Shown: in pieces, positions 34,609-43,741 of the stretch
Layout: each line of letters begins with the position of its first letter
How positions within the stretch are numbered: position 1 is the stretch's first letter
Assembly: GCF_009862265.1 (NCBI RefSeq)
Contig: NZ_WWGX01000007.1
Coordinates: forward strand, 1 to 54,678
DNA: 54,678 nucleotides
Reading direction: 5' to 3'
Origin: Streptomyces sp. SID8352
GTDB taxonomy: Bacteria > Actinomycetota > Actinomycetes > Streptomycetales > Streptomycetaceae
The notes under the pieces: generated by a model
Seen by the model: the letters and a program-made list of their open reading frames with translations, nothing else
Told to the model about the DNA's origin: nothing
Database searches by the model: none
Program-made: the position numbers and the translations under genes

Positions 34609-35064
34609 TCACGCGCCGAGGTCCAGTTCCGCCCAGACGGTCTTGCACGGCACCGGCCCGCCCCGCACGCCCCAGCGCGCCGCCAACTCCCCCACCAGTT
34701 CCAGCCCGTACCCCGACTCGGCGAGCGGACGGGCCTCCTTTCCGCGTACGGGCAGGCGGTCCCCCCGTGTGTCCGTCACCTCGATCCGCAGCACGCGCGG
34801 CGCGGTGAGGAACAGCGCCAGCCGGAAGCTCCGCCCCGGGACCCGCCCGTGCACGGCGGCGTTCGTCGCCAGCTCCGCCACGATCAGCCGGGCCGGGTCC
34901 AGCGGCAGCCCCCAGTCCTCCAGACGCTCCGCGGCGAGCAACCGCGCCAGTCGCGCACCGCGGCGGGTGGAGGAGAGCGGCACCGCGTACTGGCGCAGGA
35001 CCACGGGACCGCGTGCCGGTACGGCGGACACCGGTACCTCGATGGGCTCGATTTCCTGATTCAT
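34609..35064 (-). CDS. RsbW-like ATP-binding protein (HATPase)
   Basis: The 151-residue protein has the GHKL ATPase N-box (LIVAELATNAAVHG) and G-box (SGYGLELVGELAARWG) typical of the many anti-sigma-factor-kinase-like proteins of Streptomyces. It lies divergent from the XRE regulator gene. Its partners are not encoded nearby. It is a typical accessory regulatory protein and probably not part of the biosynthetic cluster. Confidence 0.85.
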   Translation of the reverse strand: MNQEIEPIEVPVSAVPARGPVVLRQYAVPLSSTRRGARLARLLAAERLEDWGLPLDPARLIVAELATNAAVHGRVPGRSFRLALFLTAPRVLRIEVTDTRGDRLPVRGKEARPLAESGYGLELVGELAARWGVRGGPVPCKTVWAELDLGA

Positions 35065-35230
35065 GTTACTCAGCGTCGCGAACGCTCCCTACCCTGTGAA
35101 GCACGGCGGCCCGGGCGTTCGGGGGCTGTCCGTGGGACGTCCGGGTTCCGTCCGGGTTGCCCGGGGTGACGGACCCGGGGCACCGGAGGTTGAAGCCGGA
35201 AGGGCAGACGGCGGAAGGGCCGGCGAGGAC

Positions 35231-36064
35231 ATGAGCGAGTGGGAAGCGGGATCGGACGACGAGGAAGCCGGCGCCGTGATGCGCACGGTGGTGCGGCAGT
35301 TGAGGCTGTGGCGTCAGGCTCAGGGCCTCACCCAGGCCGAGCTGGGCTCCGCCATCGGCTACGGCGAGGAACAGGTCTCCTCCGTGGAGCGGGGCCGCCG
35401 CATCCCCCGTCCCGAATACCTGGACCGGGCCGACGAGGTCCTGTCGGCGGGCGGGCGCATCGCGGCGATGAAGGCGGACGTCGAGGAGGTCCGCTACCCG
35501 AAGAAGGTGCGGGACCTGAAGAAGCTGGAAGCGGAGGCGGTGGAGCTGTGCGCCTACAACAACTCGGTGATTCACGGGTTGTTGCAGACGAAGGGGTACG
35601 CGCGGGCTGTCCTGAGCCAGCGGAGGCCACCCTTCACCGCCGAGGAGCAGGAGCAGCGGCTGGTGGCCCGTGTGGCACGTCAGGCCATCATCGACGCCCC
35701 GAGAGGGCGCCCGGTCTTCAGCTTCGTCCAGTGCGAGTCGACGCTCCGCCGCCTCATCGGGGGCACAATGGTTCTGCGCGAACAACTCGAACACCTCTTG
35801 AAGGTCGCGGAGTTCGGCAATGTCGACCTCCAGATCCTCCCGCTGAGCAGGGAGGAGAACTCCGGACTGGACGGCTCGTTCAGGTTGCTCAGGCTCAAGG
35901 ACGGGTCCACGGTGGGCCACGTCGAGGTCCAGCACACCAGCCGGGTCATCGCCGACCCGAAAGAGGCCCAACTCCTCGACATCCGCTATGGGATTATCCG
36001 GGCGCAGGCTCTCAGCCCACGGGAGTCGACCGCCCTCATCAGGAAGGTACTGGGAGAGACATGA
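35231..36064 (+). CDS. XRE-family helix-turn-helix regulator with DUF5753 domain
   Basis: The 277-residue protein has an N-terminal HTH (QGLTQAELGSAIGYGEEQVSSVERG, residues about 34-58) and a long C-terminal DUF5753 region (HGLLQTKGYARAVL, FSFVQCESTLRRLIGG, LQILPLS). This is the Scr1-type regulator that is usually paired with a small DUF397 protein, as here: the stop overlaps the next start (ATGA at 36061). The ATG at 35231 follows a GGCGAGGA ribosome site. Confidence 0.9.
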   Translation: MSEWEAGSDDEEAGAVMRTVVRQLRLWRQAQGLTQAELGSAIGYGEEQVSSVERGRRIPRPEYLDRADEVLSAGGRIAAMKADVEEVRYPKKVRDLKKLEAEAVELCAYNNSVIHGLLQTKGYARAVLSQRRPPFTAEEQEQRLVARVARQAIIDAPRGRPVFSFVQCESTLRRLIGGTMVLREQLEHLLKVAEFGNVDLQILPLSREENSGLDGSFRLLRLKDGSTVGHVEVQHTSRVIADPKEAQLLDIRYGIIRAQALSPRESTALIRKVLGET

Positions 36065-36306
36065 CCCTCAAGCCGCACAGCTCGACCTGGACCAAGAGCA
36101 GCCACAGCACGGCCCAGGGCCCCGACTGCGTGGAGGTCGCCTGGACCAAGAGCAGCTACAGCACCAGTGACGGCCCCGACTGCGTGGAGGTCGCGGCCGT
36201 GCCGGAGCACATCCTCGTACGGGACTCCAAGAACCCCCGCGGCCCCCGCCTCGCCGTCACCCCCGCCACCTGGACGGCCTTCCTCCCCTACGCCTCCGGG
36301 AACTGA
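36061..36306 (+). CDS. DUF397 protein with an internal duplication
   Basis: The 81-residue protein is the usual small partner of an XRE/DUF5753 regulator. Its N-terminal motif is present twice in tandem (WTKSSHSTAQGPDCVEVA and WTKSSYSTSDGPDCVEVA), encoded by two 54-bp units at 36088-36141 and 36142-36195. The C-terminal motif (ILVRDSKNPRGP, WTAFL) is present once. These pairs behave as toxin-antitoxin-like or developmental regulators in Streptomyces. Confidence 0.9.
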   Translation: MTLKPHSSTWTKSSHSTAQGPDCVEVAWTKSSYSTSDGPDCVEVAAVPEHILVRDSKNPRGPRLAVTPATWTAFLPYASGN

Positions 36307-36325
36307 TCGTCCGGACACACGGCGA

Positions 36326-36351
36326 CGGAGCGTGCCCGTGAGCACGCTCCG
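36326..36351. terminator. Bidirectional stem-loop between DUF397 and hemD
   Basis: CGGAGCGTGC and GCACGCTCCG pair perfectly over 10 bp around a six-base loop, between two convergent genes. Confidence 0.75.
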
Positions 36352-36389
36352 CCGCCGTACAGGTCCCGGGAGGACGCCGCCGGACCCGG

Positions 36390-38090
36390 TCAGGTCGTCG
36401 AGCGGCGTCTCCGCGCGCCCGGGCGCCGCTCGCTCGGGCGGGTGACCGGGTCGCCCGCCTCCAGCGCCGCCAGCCGGCGCCGCGCGCCGAAGTCCGCCAG
36501 CGCCTCCGCCAGCTTCAGCACCGACGGCTCCGGGGCCATCACGTCGACCCGCAGCCCGTGCTCCTCCGCCGTCTTGGCGGTGGCCGGGCCGATGCAGGCG
36601 ATGACCGTCACGTTGTGCGGCTTGCCCGCGATGCCGACCAGATTGCGGACCGTCGAGGACGAGGTGAACATGACCGCGTCGAAGCCGCCGCCCTTGATCG
36701 CCTCCCGCGTCGCGGCCGGCGGCGGCGAGGCGCGCACCGTGCGGTACGCGGTGACGTCGTCGACCTCCCAGCCCAGCTCGATCAGCCCCGCCACCAGCGT
36801 CTCGGTGGCGATGTCGGCCCGCGGCAGGAACACCCGGTCGATCGGGTCGAAGACCGGGTCGTACGGCGGCCAGTCGTCCAGCAGGCCCGCCGCCGACTGC
36901 TCGCCGCTGGGCACCAGGTCCGGCTTCACGCCGAAGGCGATCAGCGCCTGGGCGGTCTGCTCACCGACCGCGGCGACCTTGATGCCCGCGAAGGCGCGGG
37001 CGTCCAGCCCGTACTCCTCGAACTTCTCCCGGACCGCCTTCACCGCGTTGACCGATGTGAACGCGATCCACTCGTAGCGGCCCGTCACCAGGCCCTTGAC
37101 CGCCCGCTCCATCTGCTGCGGGGTGCGCGGCGGCTCCACGGCGATGGTCGGCACCTCGTGCGGCACCGCGCCGTAGGAACGCAACCGGTCGGAGAGCGAC
37201 GCCGCCTGCTCCTTCGTCCGCGGCACGAGGACCTTCCAGCCGAACAGCGGCTTGGACTCGAACCAGGACAGCTGGTCGCGCCGGGCGGCCGCGGCGGAGC
37301 GCTCACCGACCACGGCTATCACCGGCCGGCCGCCCTCCGGCGACGGCAGCACCTTCGCCTGCTTCAGCGTCTGCGCGACGGTGCCCAGCGTCGCCGTCCA
37401 GGTCCGCTGCCGGGTCGTCGTCCCCGCCACCGTCACCGTCAGCGGGGTGTCCGGCTTGCGGCCCGCCGACACCAGTTCCCCGGCAGCCGCGGCCACCGAG
37501 TCCAGCGTCGTCGACACCACCACCGTGCCGTCGGAGGCGCCCACCTCGGTCCAGCAGCGCTCGGAGGCGGTACGGGCGTCCACGAACCGCACGTCGGTGC
37601 CCTCGGCGTCACGCAGCGGGACACCGGCGTACGCCGGGACCCCGACCGCGTTGGCGATGCCCGGGACCACCTCGAACGGCACCCCGGCCGAGGCGCAGGC
37701 CAGCATCTCCTCGGCGGCGTAGGTGTCGAGGCCGGGGTCGCCCGTCACCGCACGCACCACCCGCCTGCCAGCCCTCGCTGCCTCCATGACAAGATGTGCG
37801 GCATCCCGCACGACGGGGACCCCTGCGGGCGCCGACGAGCCGTCGACGACCGTGAGTTGGGGTGTGCCCGGTCCCGGATCCGACCCGTCGGAATCCGTCG
37901 GCACCTCGGCCGCACCCTGCCGCGCGTGCGGACGTACGACGTCGAGCACCTCGTGCTCGGCGACGAGGACGTCCGCGTGCGCCAGCGCCTCCACGGCGCG
38001 CAGAGTCAGCAATCCCGGATCCCCGGGTCCGGCACCGAGGAAGGTGACGTGCCCGTGCTCCGGACCGGCGGAAAAGGCGGTGGGGCTCAC
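36390..38090 (-). CDS. hemD: Uroporphyrinogen-III synthase fused to a methyltransferase-like domain
   Basis: The 566-residue protein has an N-terminal CobA/SUMT-type domain (HVTFLGAGPGDPGLLTLRA, then VTGDPGLDTYAAEE) over about 265 residues, and a C-terminal uroporphyrinogen-III synthase domain (KVLVPRTKEQAASLSDRLRSYGA, FTSVNAVKAVREKF, SSTVRNLVGI). The synthase inverts ring D and closes hydroxymethylbilane. The SUMT-like part may methylate the product toward sirohaem or B12, or be inactive. The start is GTG 38090, overlapping the hemC stop. It is the last gene of the rex-hemACD operon. Confidence 0.95.
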   Translation of the reverse strand: MSPTAFSAGPEHGHVTFLGAGPGDPGLLTLRAVEALAHADVLVAEHEVLDVVRPHARQGAAEVPTDSDGSDPGPGTPQLTVVDGSSAPAGVPVVRDAAHLVMEAARAGRRVVRAVTGDPGLDTYAAEEMLACASAGVPFEVVPGIANAVGVPAYAGVPLRDAEGTDVRFVDARTASERCWTEVGASDGTVVVSTTLDSVAAAAGELVSAGRKPDTPLTVTVAGTTTRQRTWTATLGTVAQTLKQAKVLPSPEGGRPVIAVVGERSAAAARRDQLSWFESKPLFGWKVLVPRTKEQAASLSDRLRSYGAVPHEVPTIAVEPPRTPQQMERAVKGLVTGRYEWIAFTSVNAVKAVREKFEEYGLDARAFAGIKVAAVGEQTAQALIAFGVKPDLVPSGEQSAAGLLDDWPPYDPVFDPIDRVFLPRADIATETLVAGLIELGWEVDDVTAYRTVRASPPPAATREAIKGGGFDAVMFTSSSTVRNLVGIAGKPHNVTVIACIGPATAKTAEEHGLRVDVMAPEPSVLKLAEALADFGARRRLAALEAGDPVTRPSERRPGARRRRSTT

Positions 38091-39046
38091 TGTGCTCGCT
38101 CCCCCATCAGACCGGCCGCGCCCTGGGCGAGCATCTCGGTGGCGAGTTCGCGACCGAATGCCAGCGCCGCCTCGTGCGTGAGGGGCACGGGACCGGTGGT
38201 GGACAGCTGCACCAGCGACGCGCCGTCGGTCGTGCCGACGACGCCGCGCAGGCGCATTTCCTTGACATTGCGCTCACCGGGCAGCAGGTCGGCCAGCGCG
38301 CCCACGGGGGCGCTGCAACCGGCTTCCAGCGCGGCGAGCAACGACCGCTCGGCCGTCACGGCGACCCGGGTGAAGGGGTCGTCGAGTTCGGCGAGCGCGG
38401 CGGTCAGCTCCACGTCGTGCGTGGGGCATTCGACCGCCAGGGCCCCCTGGCCGGGGGCCGGAAGAATCGTGTCGACCGACAGGAAGTCGGTCACCTCGTC
38501 GATGCGGCCCACCCGGTTCATCCCGGCGGCGGCCAGGACGACGGCGTCCAGCTCCCCGCTGCGGACGTACCCGATGCGGGTGTCGACGTTGCCCCGGATC
38601 GGGACCGTCTCGATCGCCAGCCCGTGGGCACGGGCGTACGCGTTGAGCTGCGCCATGCGGCGCGGCGCCCCGGTGCCGACGCGCGCCCCGCGGGGCAGGT
38701 CGGTGAACTTGAGCGCGTCGCGGGCGACCATCACGTCCCGCGGGTCCTCGCGCACCGGTACGGCGGCCAGGACCAGCCCCTCGTGCGGTGTGGTGGGGAG
38801 GTCCTTGAGCGAGTGAACCGCGAAGTCCACCTCACCCCGCAGCAGCGCCTCGCGCAGCGCGGCCACGAACACTCCCGTGCCGCCGATCTGTGCCAGGTGC
38901 TCGCGGGACGTGTCGCCGAACGTGGTGATCTCGACGAGCTCAACAGGCCGTCCGGTCACCTGGCTCACGGCGTCCGCCACCTGCCCGGACTGGGCCATGG
39001 CGAGCCTGCTCCGCCTGGTCCCGAGCCTCAGTGCCTTCTCAGTCAT
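38087..39046 (-). CDS. hemC: Porphobilinogen deaminase (hydroxymethylbilane synthase)
   Basis: The 319-residue protein matches HemC throughout: LRLGTRRSRLAMAQSGQVAD at the N-terminus, HSLKDLPT, GTGAPRR, and the cysteine in LEAGCSAPVGAL that holds the dipyrromethane cofactor. It links four porphobilinogen units into hydroxymethylbilane. Its ATG overlaps the hemA stop and its stop overlaps the hemD start, so the three genes are coupled. Confidence 0.97.
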   Translation of the reverse strand: MTEKALRLGTRRSRLAMAQSGQVADAVSQVTGRPVELVEITTFGDTSREHLAQIGGTGVFVAALREALLRGEVDFAVHSLKDLPTTPHEGLVLAAVPVREDPRDVMVARDALKFTDLPRGARVGTGAPRRMAQLNAYARAHGLAIETVPIRGNVDTRIGYVRSGELDAVVLAAAGMNRVGRIDEVTDFLSVDTILPAPGQGALAVECPTHDVELTAALAELDDPFTRVAVTAERSLLAALEAGCSAPVGALADLLPGERNVKEMRLRGVVGTTDGASLVQLSTTGPVPLTHEAALAFGRELATEMLAQGAAGLMGERAQ

Positions 39047-40848
39047 GCCGGCCCTCGGTTCTTCTCAGTGCTGTTCTCGGCGCGGGAGACGGAGGCCACC
39101 GTCTCGGGGTCGAGGTCGAACAGGGTGCGCAGCGCGTCCGCGTACCCGGCGCCGCCGGGTTCGGCCGCGAGCTGCTTGACCCGCACCGTCGGCGCGTGCA
39201 GCAGCTTGTCGACGACGCGCTTGACGGTCTGGGTGATCTCGGCGCGGTGCCTGGCGTCCAGCGCGGGCAGCCGCCCTTCCAGCCGGGCGATCTCGCCGGC
39301 CACGACGTCGGCGGCCATGCTGCGCAGCGCGACCACGGTGGGCGTGATGCGCGCGGCCCGCTGGGCGGCGCCGAAGGCGGCCACCTCGTCCGCGACGATC
39401 CCGCGGACCCGGTCCACGTCGGCGGCCATCGGGGCGTCCGCGGAGGCCTCGGCCAGCGACTCGATGTCGACCAGGCGCACCCCGGCCAGCCGGTGCACGG
39501 CGGCGTCGATGTCCCTCGGCATAGCGAGGTCCAGCAGGAACAGCGCCGGACGGGGGCGCGGCACCCGGGCCACCGGCTCCGGGCGGCGCCGCTCGGGGAC
39601 GCGCCCGGCGGTGGCGGCCGTGGCGGCCAGCGCGGTGATCAGTTCGGGGTCGGCGCCGGGCCCGGTACGGAGGTCCTCGCGGCGGTCGGCGGCGGCGCGG
39701 TCGGCCGCGGTGGTGCCGGGGGCGGCCCAGGCACCGTGCTGCTCCAGCGTCGCGGCGTCCATCCCGGCCACGGCGGCGTCGCCCATGACGGAGAAGCCGG
39801 ACGGCACGGCGGACAGGTCGAGCGGACAGCTCTCCTCACCGGCGGCTCCGGTGGCACCGACCGCGCCCGTGGCCACGGCGGCGCCGGACGTCCCGGCGGT
39901 GCCGCCCACCGGGTGCAGTGGCGTTTCCGCACGGCCCCGCCGGGCCCCTTCGGCGGCGGCCGGGGCGGAGACGGCGACCGCGGAGGGCGCGGCGGCGGGG
40001 GTCGCGACGCGGCCCTCCAGCGTCCTGGCCACGGCCTCCGCCGTGAGGACGAGCCCCGTCGCGCCGGTACAGGAGACGGCCACGTCGGCACGTGTCAGTT
40101 CGGCGGGCACCGCGTCCATCGGGACGGCCCGGGCCCGTACGTCCGTCTCGCCGCTCTCGGTCAGCAGGCGGGCGAGCCGCTCGGCCCGCTCCAAGGTCCG
40201 GTTGGCGACGACGACCTCCGTCACCCCGGCCCGCGCGAGCGTGGCGGCGGCCAGCGAGGACATCGACCCGGCGCCGATGACCAGCGCCGTCCGGCCGCCG
40301 GCCCAGCCGCGCACCTCCTCGCCCCCGGCCAACTGCTCCAGGCCGAAGGTGACCAGGGACTGCCCGGCGCGGTCGATGCCGGTCTCGGAGTGGGCGCGCT
40401 TGCCGACCCGGAGCGACTGCTGGAACAGGTCGTTCAGCAGCCGGCCCGCGCTGTGCAGGTCCTGCGCGCGGGCCAGCGAGTCCTTGATCTGGCCGAGGAT
40501 CTGCCCCTCGCCGACGACCATCGAGTCCAGCCCGCACGCCACCGAGAACAGATGGTGGACGGCCCGGTCCTCGTAGTGCACGTAGAGGTGGGGCGTCAGC
40601 TCCTCCAGCCCGACGCCGCTGTGCTGGGCGAGCAGGGTGGACAGCTCGGCGACACCGGCGTGGAACTTGTCCACGTCGGCGTAGAGCTCGATGCGGTTGC
40701 AGGTGGCCAGCACCGCGGCCTCGGTGGCCGGTTCGGCGGCGACCGTGTCCTGGAGCAGCTTCGACTGGGCGTCCGCGTTCAGCGAGGCCCGTTCCAGCAC
40801 GCTGACCGGCGCGCTGCGGTGGCTCAGCCCGACGACGAGAAGGCTCAT
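39043..40848 (-). CDS. hemA: Glutamyl-tRNA reductase with a large insertion
   Basis: The 601-residue protein carries the HemA N-terminal catalytic domain with the active cysteine (ATCNRIELY), the NADPH domain (ALVIGAGSMSSLAAATL) and the C-terminal dimerisation domain. It reduces glutamyl-tRNA to glutamate semialdehyde, the first step of haem synthesis. Between SCTGATGLVL and LFLLDLAMPRDID about 160 residues of Ala/Gly/Pro-rich sequence are inserted; other streptomycetes also have a long form. The ATG overlaps the rex stop. Confidence 0.96.
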   Translation of the reverse strand: MSLLVVGLSHRSAPVSVLERASLNADAQSKLLQDTVAAEPATEAAVLATCNRIELYADVDKFHAGVAELSTLLAQHSGVGLEELTPHLYVHYEDRAVHHLFSVACGLDSMVVGEGQILGQIKDSLARAQDLHSAGRLLNDLFQQSLRVGKRAHSETGIDRAGQSLVTFGLEQLAGGEEVRGWAGGRTALVIGAGSMSSLAAATLARAGVTEVVVANRTLERAERLARLLTESGETDVRARAVPMDAVPAELTRADVAVSCTGATGLVLTAEAVARTLEGRVATPAAAPSAVAVSAPAAAEGARRGRAETPLHPVGGTAGTSGAAVATGAVGATGAAGEESCPLDLSAVPSGFSVMGDAAVAGMDAATLEQHGAWAAPGTTAADRAAADRREDLRTGPGADPELITALAATAATAGRVPERRRPEPVARVPRPRPALFLLDLAMPRDIDAAVHRLAGVRLVDIESLAEASADAPMAADVDRVRGIVADEVAAFGAAQRAARITPTVVALRSMAADVVAGEIARLEGRLPALDARHRAEITQTVKRVVDKLLHAPTVRVKQLAAEPGGAGYADALRTLFDLDPETVASVSRAENSTEKNRGPA

Positions 40849-41603
40849 GCGGGCATCACCGCGGAGACGTCCCCGTCGGGCCCCTGCCCGGCGCCGGGCT
40901 CCTCCGCGGCGGCGGGCGCGGCGGAGCCGGACGCGGACTCCTCGCCCGCCTTGCGCTGCTCGTGGAAGGCGAGGATCTGGAGCTCGATGGAGAGGTCGAC
41001 CTTGCGCACGTCGACACCGTCGGGGACGGTCAGCACCGTCGGCGCGAAGTTCAGGATGGAGGTGACGCCGGCGGCCACGAGGCGGTCGCAGACGGGCTGG
41101 GCGGCTCCGGCCGGGGTCGCGATGACGCCGATGGAGACGCCGTTGTCCCGGATGATCGCCTCCAGCTCGTCGGAGTGCTGCACCGGGATGCCGGCCACGG
41201 GCTTTCCGGCCATCTGGGGATCGGCGTCGATGAGCGCCGCGACCCGGAAACCGCGCGAGGCGAAGCCGCCGTAGTTGGCGAGCGCGGCCCCCAGGTTGCC
41301 GATGCCGACGATGACGACCGGCCAGTCCTGGGTGAGGCCCAGCTCACGGGAGATCTGGTAGACGAGGTACTCGACGTCGTAGCCGACGCCACGGGTCCCG
41401 TAGGAGCCGAGGTAGGAGAAGTCCTTGCGCAGCTTCGCGGAATTGACCCCCGCCGCCGCGGCCAGCTCCTCGGAGGAGACCGTGGGCACCGAGCGCTCCG
41501 ACAGCGCGGTCAGGGCTCGGAGGTACAGCGGAAGACGGGCGACGGTGGCCTCGGGAATCCCTCGGCTGCGGGTCGCCGGTCGGTGTGTTCGGCCAGTTGC
41601 CAC
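40845..41603 (-). CDS. rex: Redox-sensing transcriptional repressor Rex
   Basis: The 252-residue protein is close to S. coelicolor Rex as I remember it: a winged-helix domain (IPEATVARLPLYLRALTAL), then a Rossmann domain (VVIVGIGNLGAALANYGG) that senses the NADH/NAD+ ratio, and a C-terminal swapped helix. Rex represses respiratory genes and its own operon until NADH rises. The start is GTG 41603, the point where the conserved VATGRTHRPATRSRG begins. A Rex operator lies about 80-100 bases upstream. It is the first gene of rex-hemACD. Confidence 0.97.
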   Translation of the reverse strand: MATGRTHRPATRSRGIPEATVARLPLYLRALTALSERSVPTVSSEELAAAAGVNSAKLRKDFSYLGSYGTRGVGYDVEYLVYQISRELGLTQDWPVVIVGIGNLGAALANYGGFASRGFRVAALIDADPQMAGKPVAGIPVQHSDELEAIIRDNGVSIGVIATPAGAAQPVCDRLVAAGVTSILNFAPTVLTVPDGVDVRKVDLSIELQILAFHEQRKAGEESASGSAAPAAAEEPGAGQGPDGDVSAVMPA

Positions 41604-41680
41604 GGTGCTCCTGCGGGTAGAGCGGGGCTGTAGGCGGTCATACGTCCCTACATGACCGCCCCGTCGAATGCAGGCTATGT

Positions 41681-41702
41681 CTTTGTGAACGCGTGCACAA
41701 AG
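41681..41702. promoter_or_regulatory. Rex operator (ROP) of the rex-hemACD operon
   Basis: TTGTGAACGCGTGCACAA at 41683-41700 fits the known Rex site TTGTGAA-N4-TTCACAA closely, and the outer bases CTTTGTG/CACAAAG extend the symmetry. Its position upstream of rex supports autoregulation. Confidence 0.9.
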
Positions 41703-41877
41703 ATGGTGTCCGATTTGCCCATCGAACGTGACCGGGCTCACGCAACCACGGCGCTCGAACAGGGAACCGGCGCACCCGCACTCGCGTTCCACTCCCTTCG
41801 AGGGCAAAGCCGCACACACTCCTCATGATCGACGCCCCCGAGACCCCGCCGCCATCGATCCTAGGCGACCGTCCGGA

Positions 41878-42228
41878 TTACGCGCACCGATCGGTCAGCG
41901 CCCTTCGCAGACGCTCCTCGTTCACCCGCCAGAAGGTGTGCTGCCGCCCGTCGACGAGGACCACGGGGATCTGCTCCCAGTACTGGTCGTGGAGGCGCGC
42001 GTCCTCGGTGATGTCCTTCTGCTCCCAGGGAACGCCGAGCTCGCCGCAGACCTTCTCGACGACGAGCTGCGCGTCGTCGCACAGGTGGCAGCCGGGTTTG
42101 CGGACGAGGGTGACGAGGTGGTCCTCCGGGCGCGCGGAGGGCGGGGGCGGCGACCCCGCCTGCGGGGCCCCGGAGGGCCGCGGGGACCGCGGGGTCTTTC
42201 TGCCGAACAGCGGACTCATGGCGGCCAT
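41878..42228 (-). CDS. Glutaredoxin-like thiol protein
   Basis: The 116-residue protein has a thioredoxin-like fold typical of the glutaredoxin-like DUF836 group, with the CxxC motif in [12 protein letters not shown] and the cis-Pro in QIPVVLVDG. The first 35 residues are Pro/Ser-rich. An ATG at 42219 is an alternative start. It lies upstream of rex on the same strand and may act as a thiol-disulphide exchange protein. Confidence 0.85.
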   Translation of the reverse strand: MAAMSPLFGRKTPRSPRPSGAPQAGSPPPPSARPEDHLVTLVRKPGCHLCDDAQLVVEKVCGELGVPWEQKDITEDARLHDQYWEQIPVVLVDGRQHTFWRVNEERLRRALTDRCA

Positions 42229-42303
42229 TCTCGCCCGCCCTGTTCACGGCGGCGCAACCTCGTGGCACCGGAACTTCCGGACGGACTGGCTATGCTCACG
42301 GGC

Positions 42304-43260
42304 ATGGCCGCTTTCGGATGGCTCACCCCCCGCCGCCGCCCCGCCACGGCGCGGAGCGTGCTGGCGGGCGAGGCCTCGGCGGAGGCCGCCCGCAAGGCGG
42401 GCGGCGACGCGACGGACCAGGACCGCGACGACCGGAGCGGGAAGAAGGAGAAGGACGGGAACGGGACCCCGGACTTCCCGGTCCGGGGCGACGACCGGGC
42501 CGCCGCCTTCTTCGACCTCGACAACACCGTGATGCAGGGCGCCGCCCTCTTCCACTTCGGCCGCGGGCTGTACAAGCGGCAGTTCTTCGAGACCCGCGAC
42601 CTGGCCCGCTTCGCCTGGCAGCAGGCGTGGTTCCGGCTGGCCGGCACCGAGGACCCCGAGCACATGCGCGACGCCCGCGACTCGGCGCTCTCCATCGTCA
42701 AGGGCCACCGCGTCTCCGAGCTGAGGTCCATCGGCGAGGAGATCTACGACGAGTACATGGCCGGCCGCATCTGGCCCGGCACCCGCGCGCTCGCCCAGGC
42801 CCACCTGGACGCCGGGCAGAAGGTCTGGCTGGTCACGGCGGCACCGGTGGAGATCGCCCAGGTCATCGCCCGCCGCCTGGGCCTGACCGGCGCGCTCGGC
42901 ACCGTCGCCGAGTCCGTCGCCGGCGTCTACACCGGCCGCCTGGTCGGCGAACCGCTGCACGGCCCCGCCAAGGCCGAGGCGGTCCGGGCCCTGGCCGCCG
43001 CCGAGCGCCTGGACCTCACCCGCTGCGCCGCGTACAGCGACTCCCACAACGACATCCCGATGCTCTCGCTCGTCGGCCACCCCTACGCGATCAACCCGGA
43101 CGCCAAGCTGCGCCGGCACGCCCGCGAGCGGGACTGGCGGCTGCGCGACTACCGCACCGGCCGCAAGGCCGCCAAGGTCGGCATCCCGGCCGCCGCCGGC
43201 GTCGGCGCGGTCGCGGGCGGCACCGCCGCCGCCATCGCCCTCCACCGCCGCAGGCGCTGA
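42304..43260 (+). CDS. HAD-superfamily IB phosphatase
   Basis: The 318-residue protein has the HAD motifs [11 protein letters not shown] (motif I), [10 protein letters not shown] (motif II) and [15 protein letters not shown] (motif IV), typical of the HAD-IB/SerB-like family. A charged N-terminal extension of about 60 residues precedes the domain and a small hydrophobic Gly/Ala tail with terminal Arg residues follows it. The substrate is not known, although relatives act on phosphoserine or lysophospholipids. An ATG at 42292 is an alternative start. It is divergent from the glutaredoxin-like gene. Confidence 0.85.
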   Translation: MAAFGWLTPRRRPATARSVLAGEASAEAARKAGGDATDQDRDDRSGKKEKDGNGTPDFPVRGDDRAAAFFDLDNTVMQGAALFHFGRGLYKRQFFETRDLARFAWQQAWFRLAGTEDPEHMRDARDSALSIVKGHRVSELRSIGEEIYDEYMAGRIWPGTRALAQAHLDAGQKVWLVTAAPVEIAQVIARRLGLTGALGTVAESVAGVYTGRLVGEPLHGPAKAEAVRALAAAERLDLTRCAAYSDSHNDIPMLSLVGHPYAINPDAKLRRHARERDWRLRDYRTGRKAAKVGIPAAAGVGAVAGGTAAAIALHRRRR

Positions 43261-43741
43261 CCCGCGCCGCCCGCGCGGCCGCGACCGGACCCCGCGACCG
43301 GACCCCGCGGGTGGGGGGACGCGGCCGGGACCGGAGCGGTCGCGGGGCCGGGCGCCCGCCGGGCCGGCGCCCGGCCCCGCGCCCCGGGCCCGCCCTTCCG
43401 CACCAGTGCCCCGCCCGCGCCGGGCGGGGGCCAATCCAGGTGACGTACCCGCACCGCGCCCGCCCCAGTCCCCCGCACGCGCGCCTCTCCCACATCGAGC
43501 ACAAGACGCACCGCACTTATCCGGAACCCGAACCCATCCGGTCACCAAACGATCAGTCTGTCGCGGGCGAACGACCGTCAATCGGGCACGGAAGCGACGT
43601 AATCGATGATTTGAGCAACTGGGCGTAGCAGCACCAGTACGAAGCGTTATTCTCCTCAGACGCATTCCGGTAACCACCGTCGCTACGACGGGTGAAAGGT
43701 TCCGTACTGCACGTGATGGAAGCTCTGCCTCTGGGAGTCCC
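43261..43741. other. bldN upstream region
   Basis: No gene is seen. The first part has the terminator of the HAD gene (43344-43378). The A/T-richer stretch at 43500-43700 is the likely control region of bldN, which in other streptomycetes is a BldD target; I could not find a convincing BldD box by eye. Confidence 0.55.
43344..43378 (+). terminator. Stem-loop terminator after the HAD gene
   Basis: GGGGCCGGGCGCC and GGCGCCCGGCCCC form a perfect 13-bp stem with a nine-base loop, about 84 bases after the stop. Confidence 0.7.

Noticed and set aside
36558..38816. 752-codon plus-strand open frame opposite hemD and hemC
   Set aside because: The minus strand encodes well-known conserved enzymes; the antisense frame has no recognisable domain.
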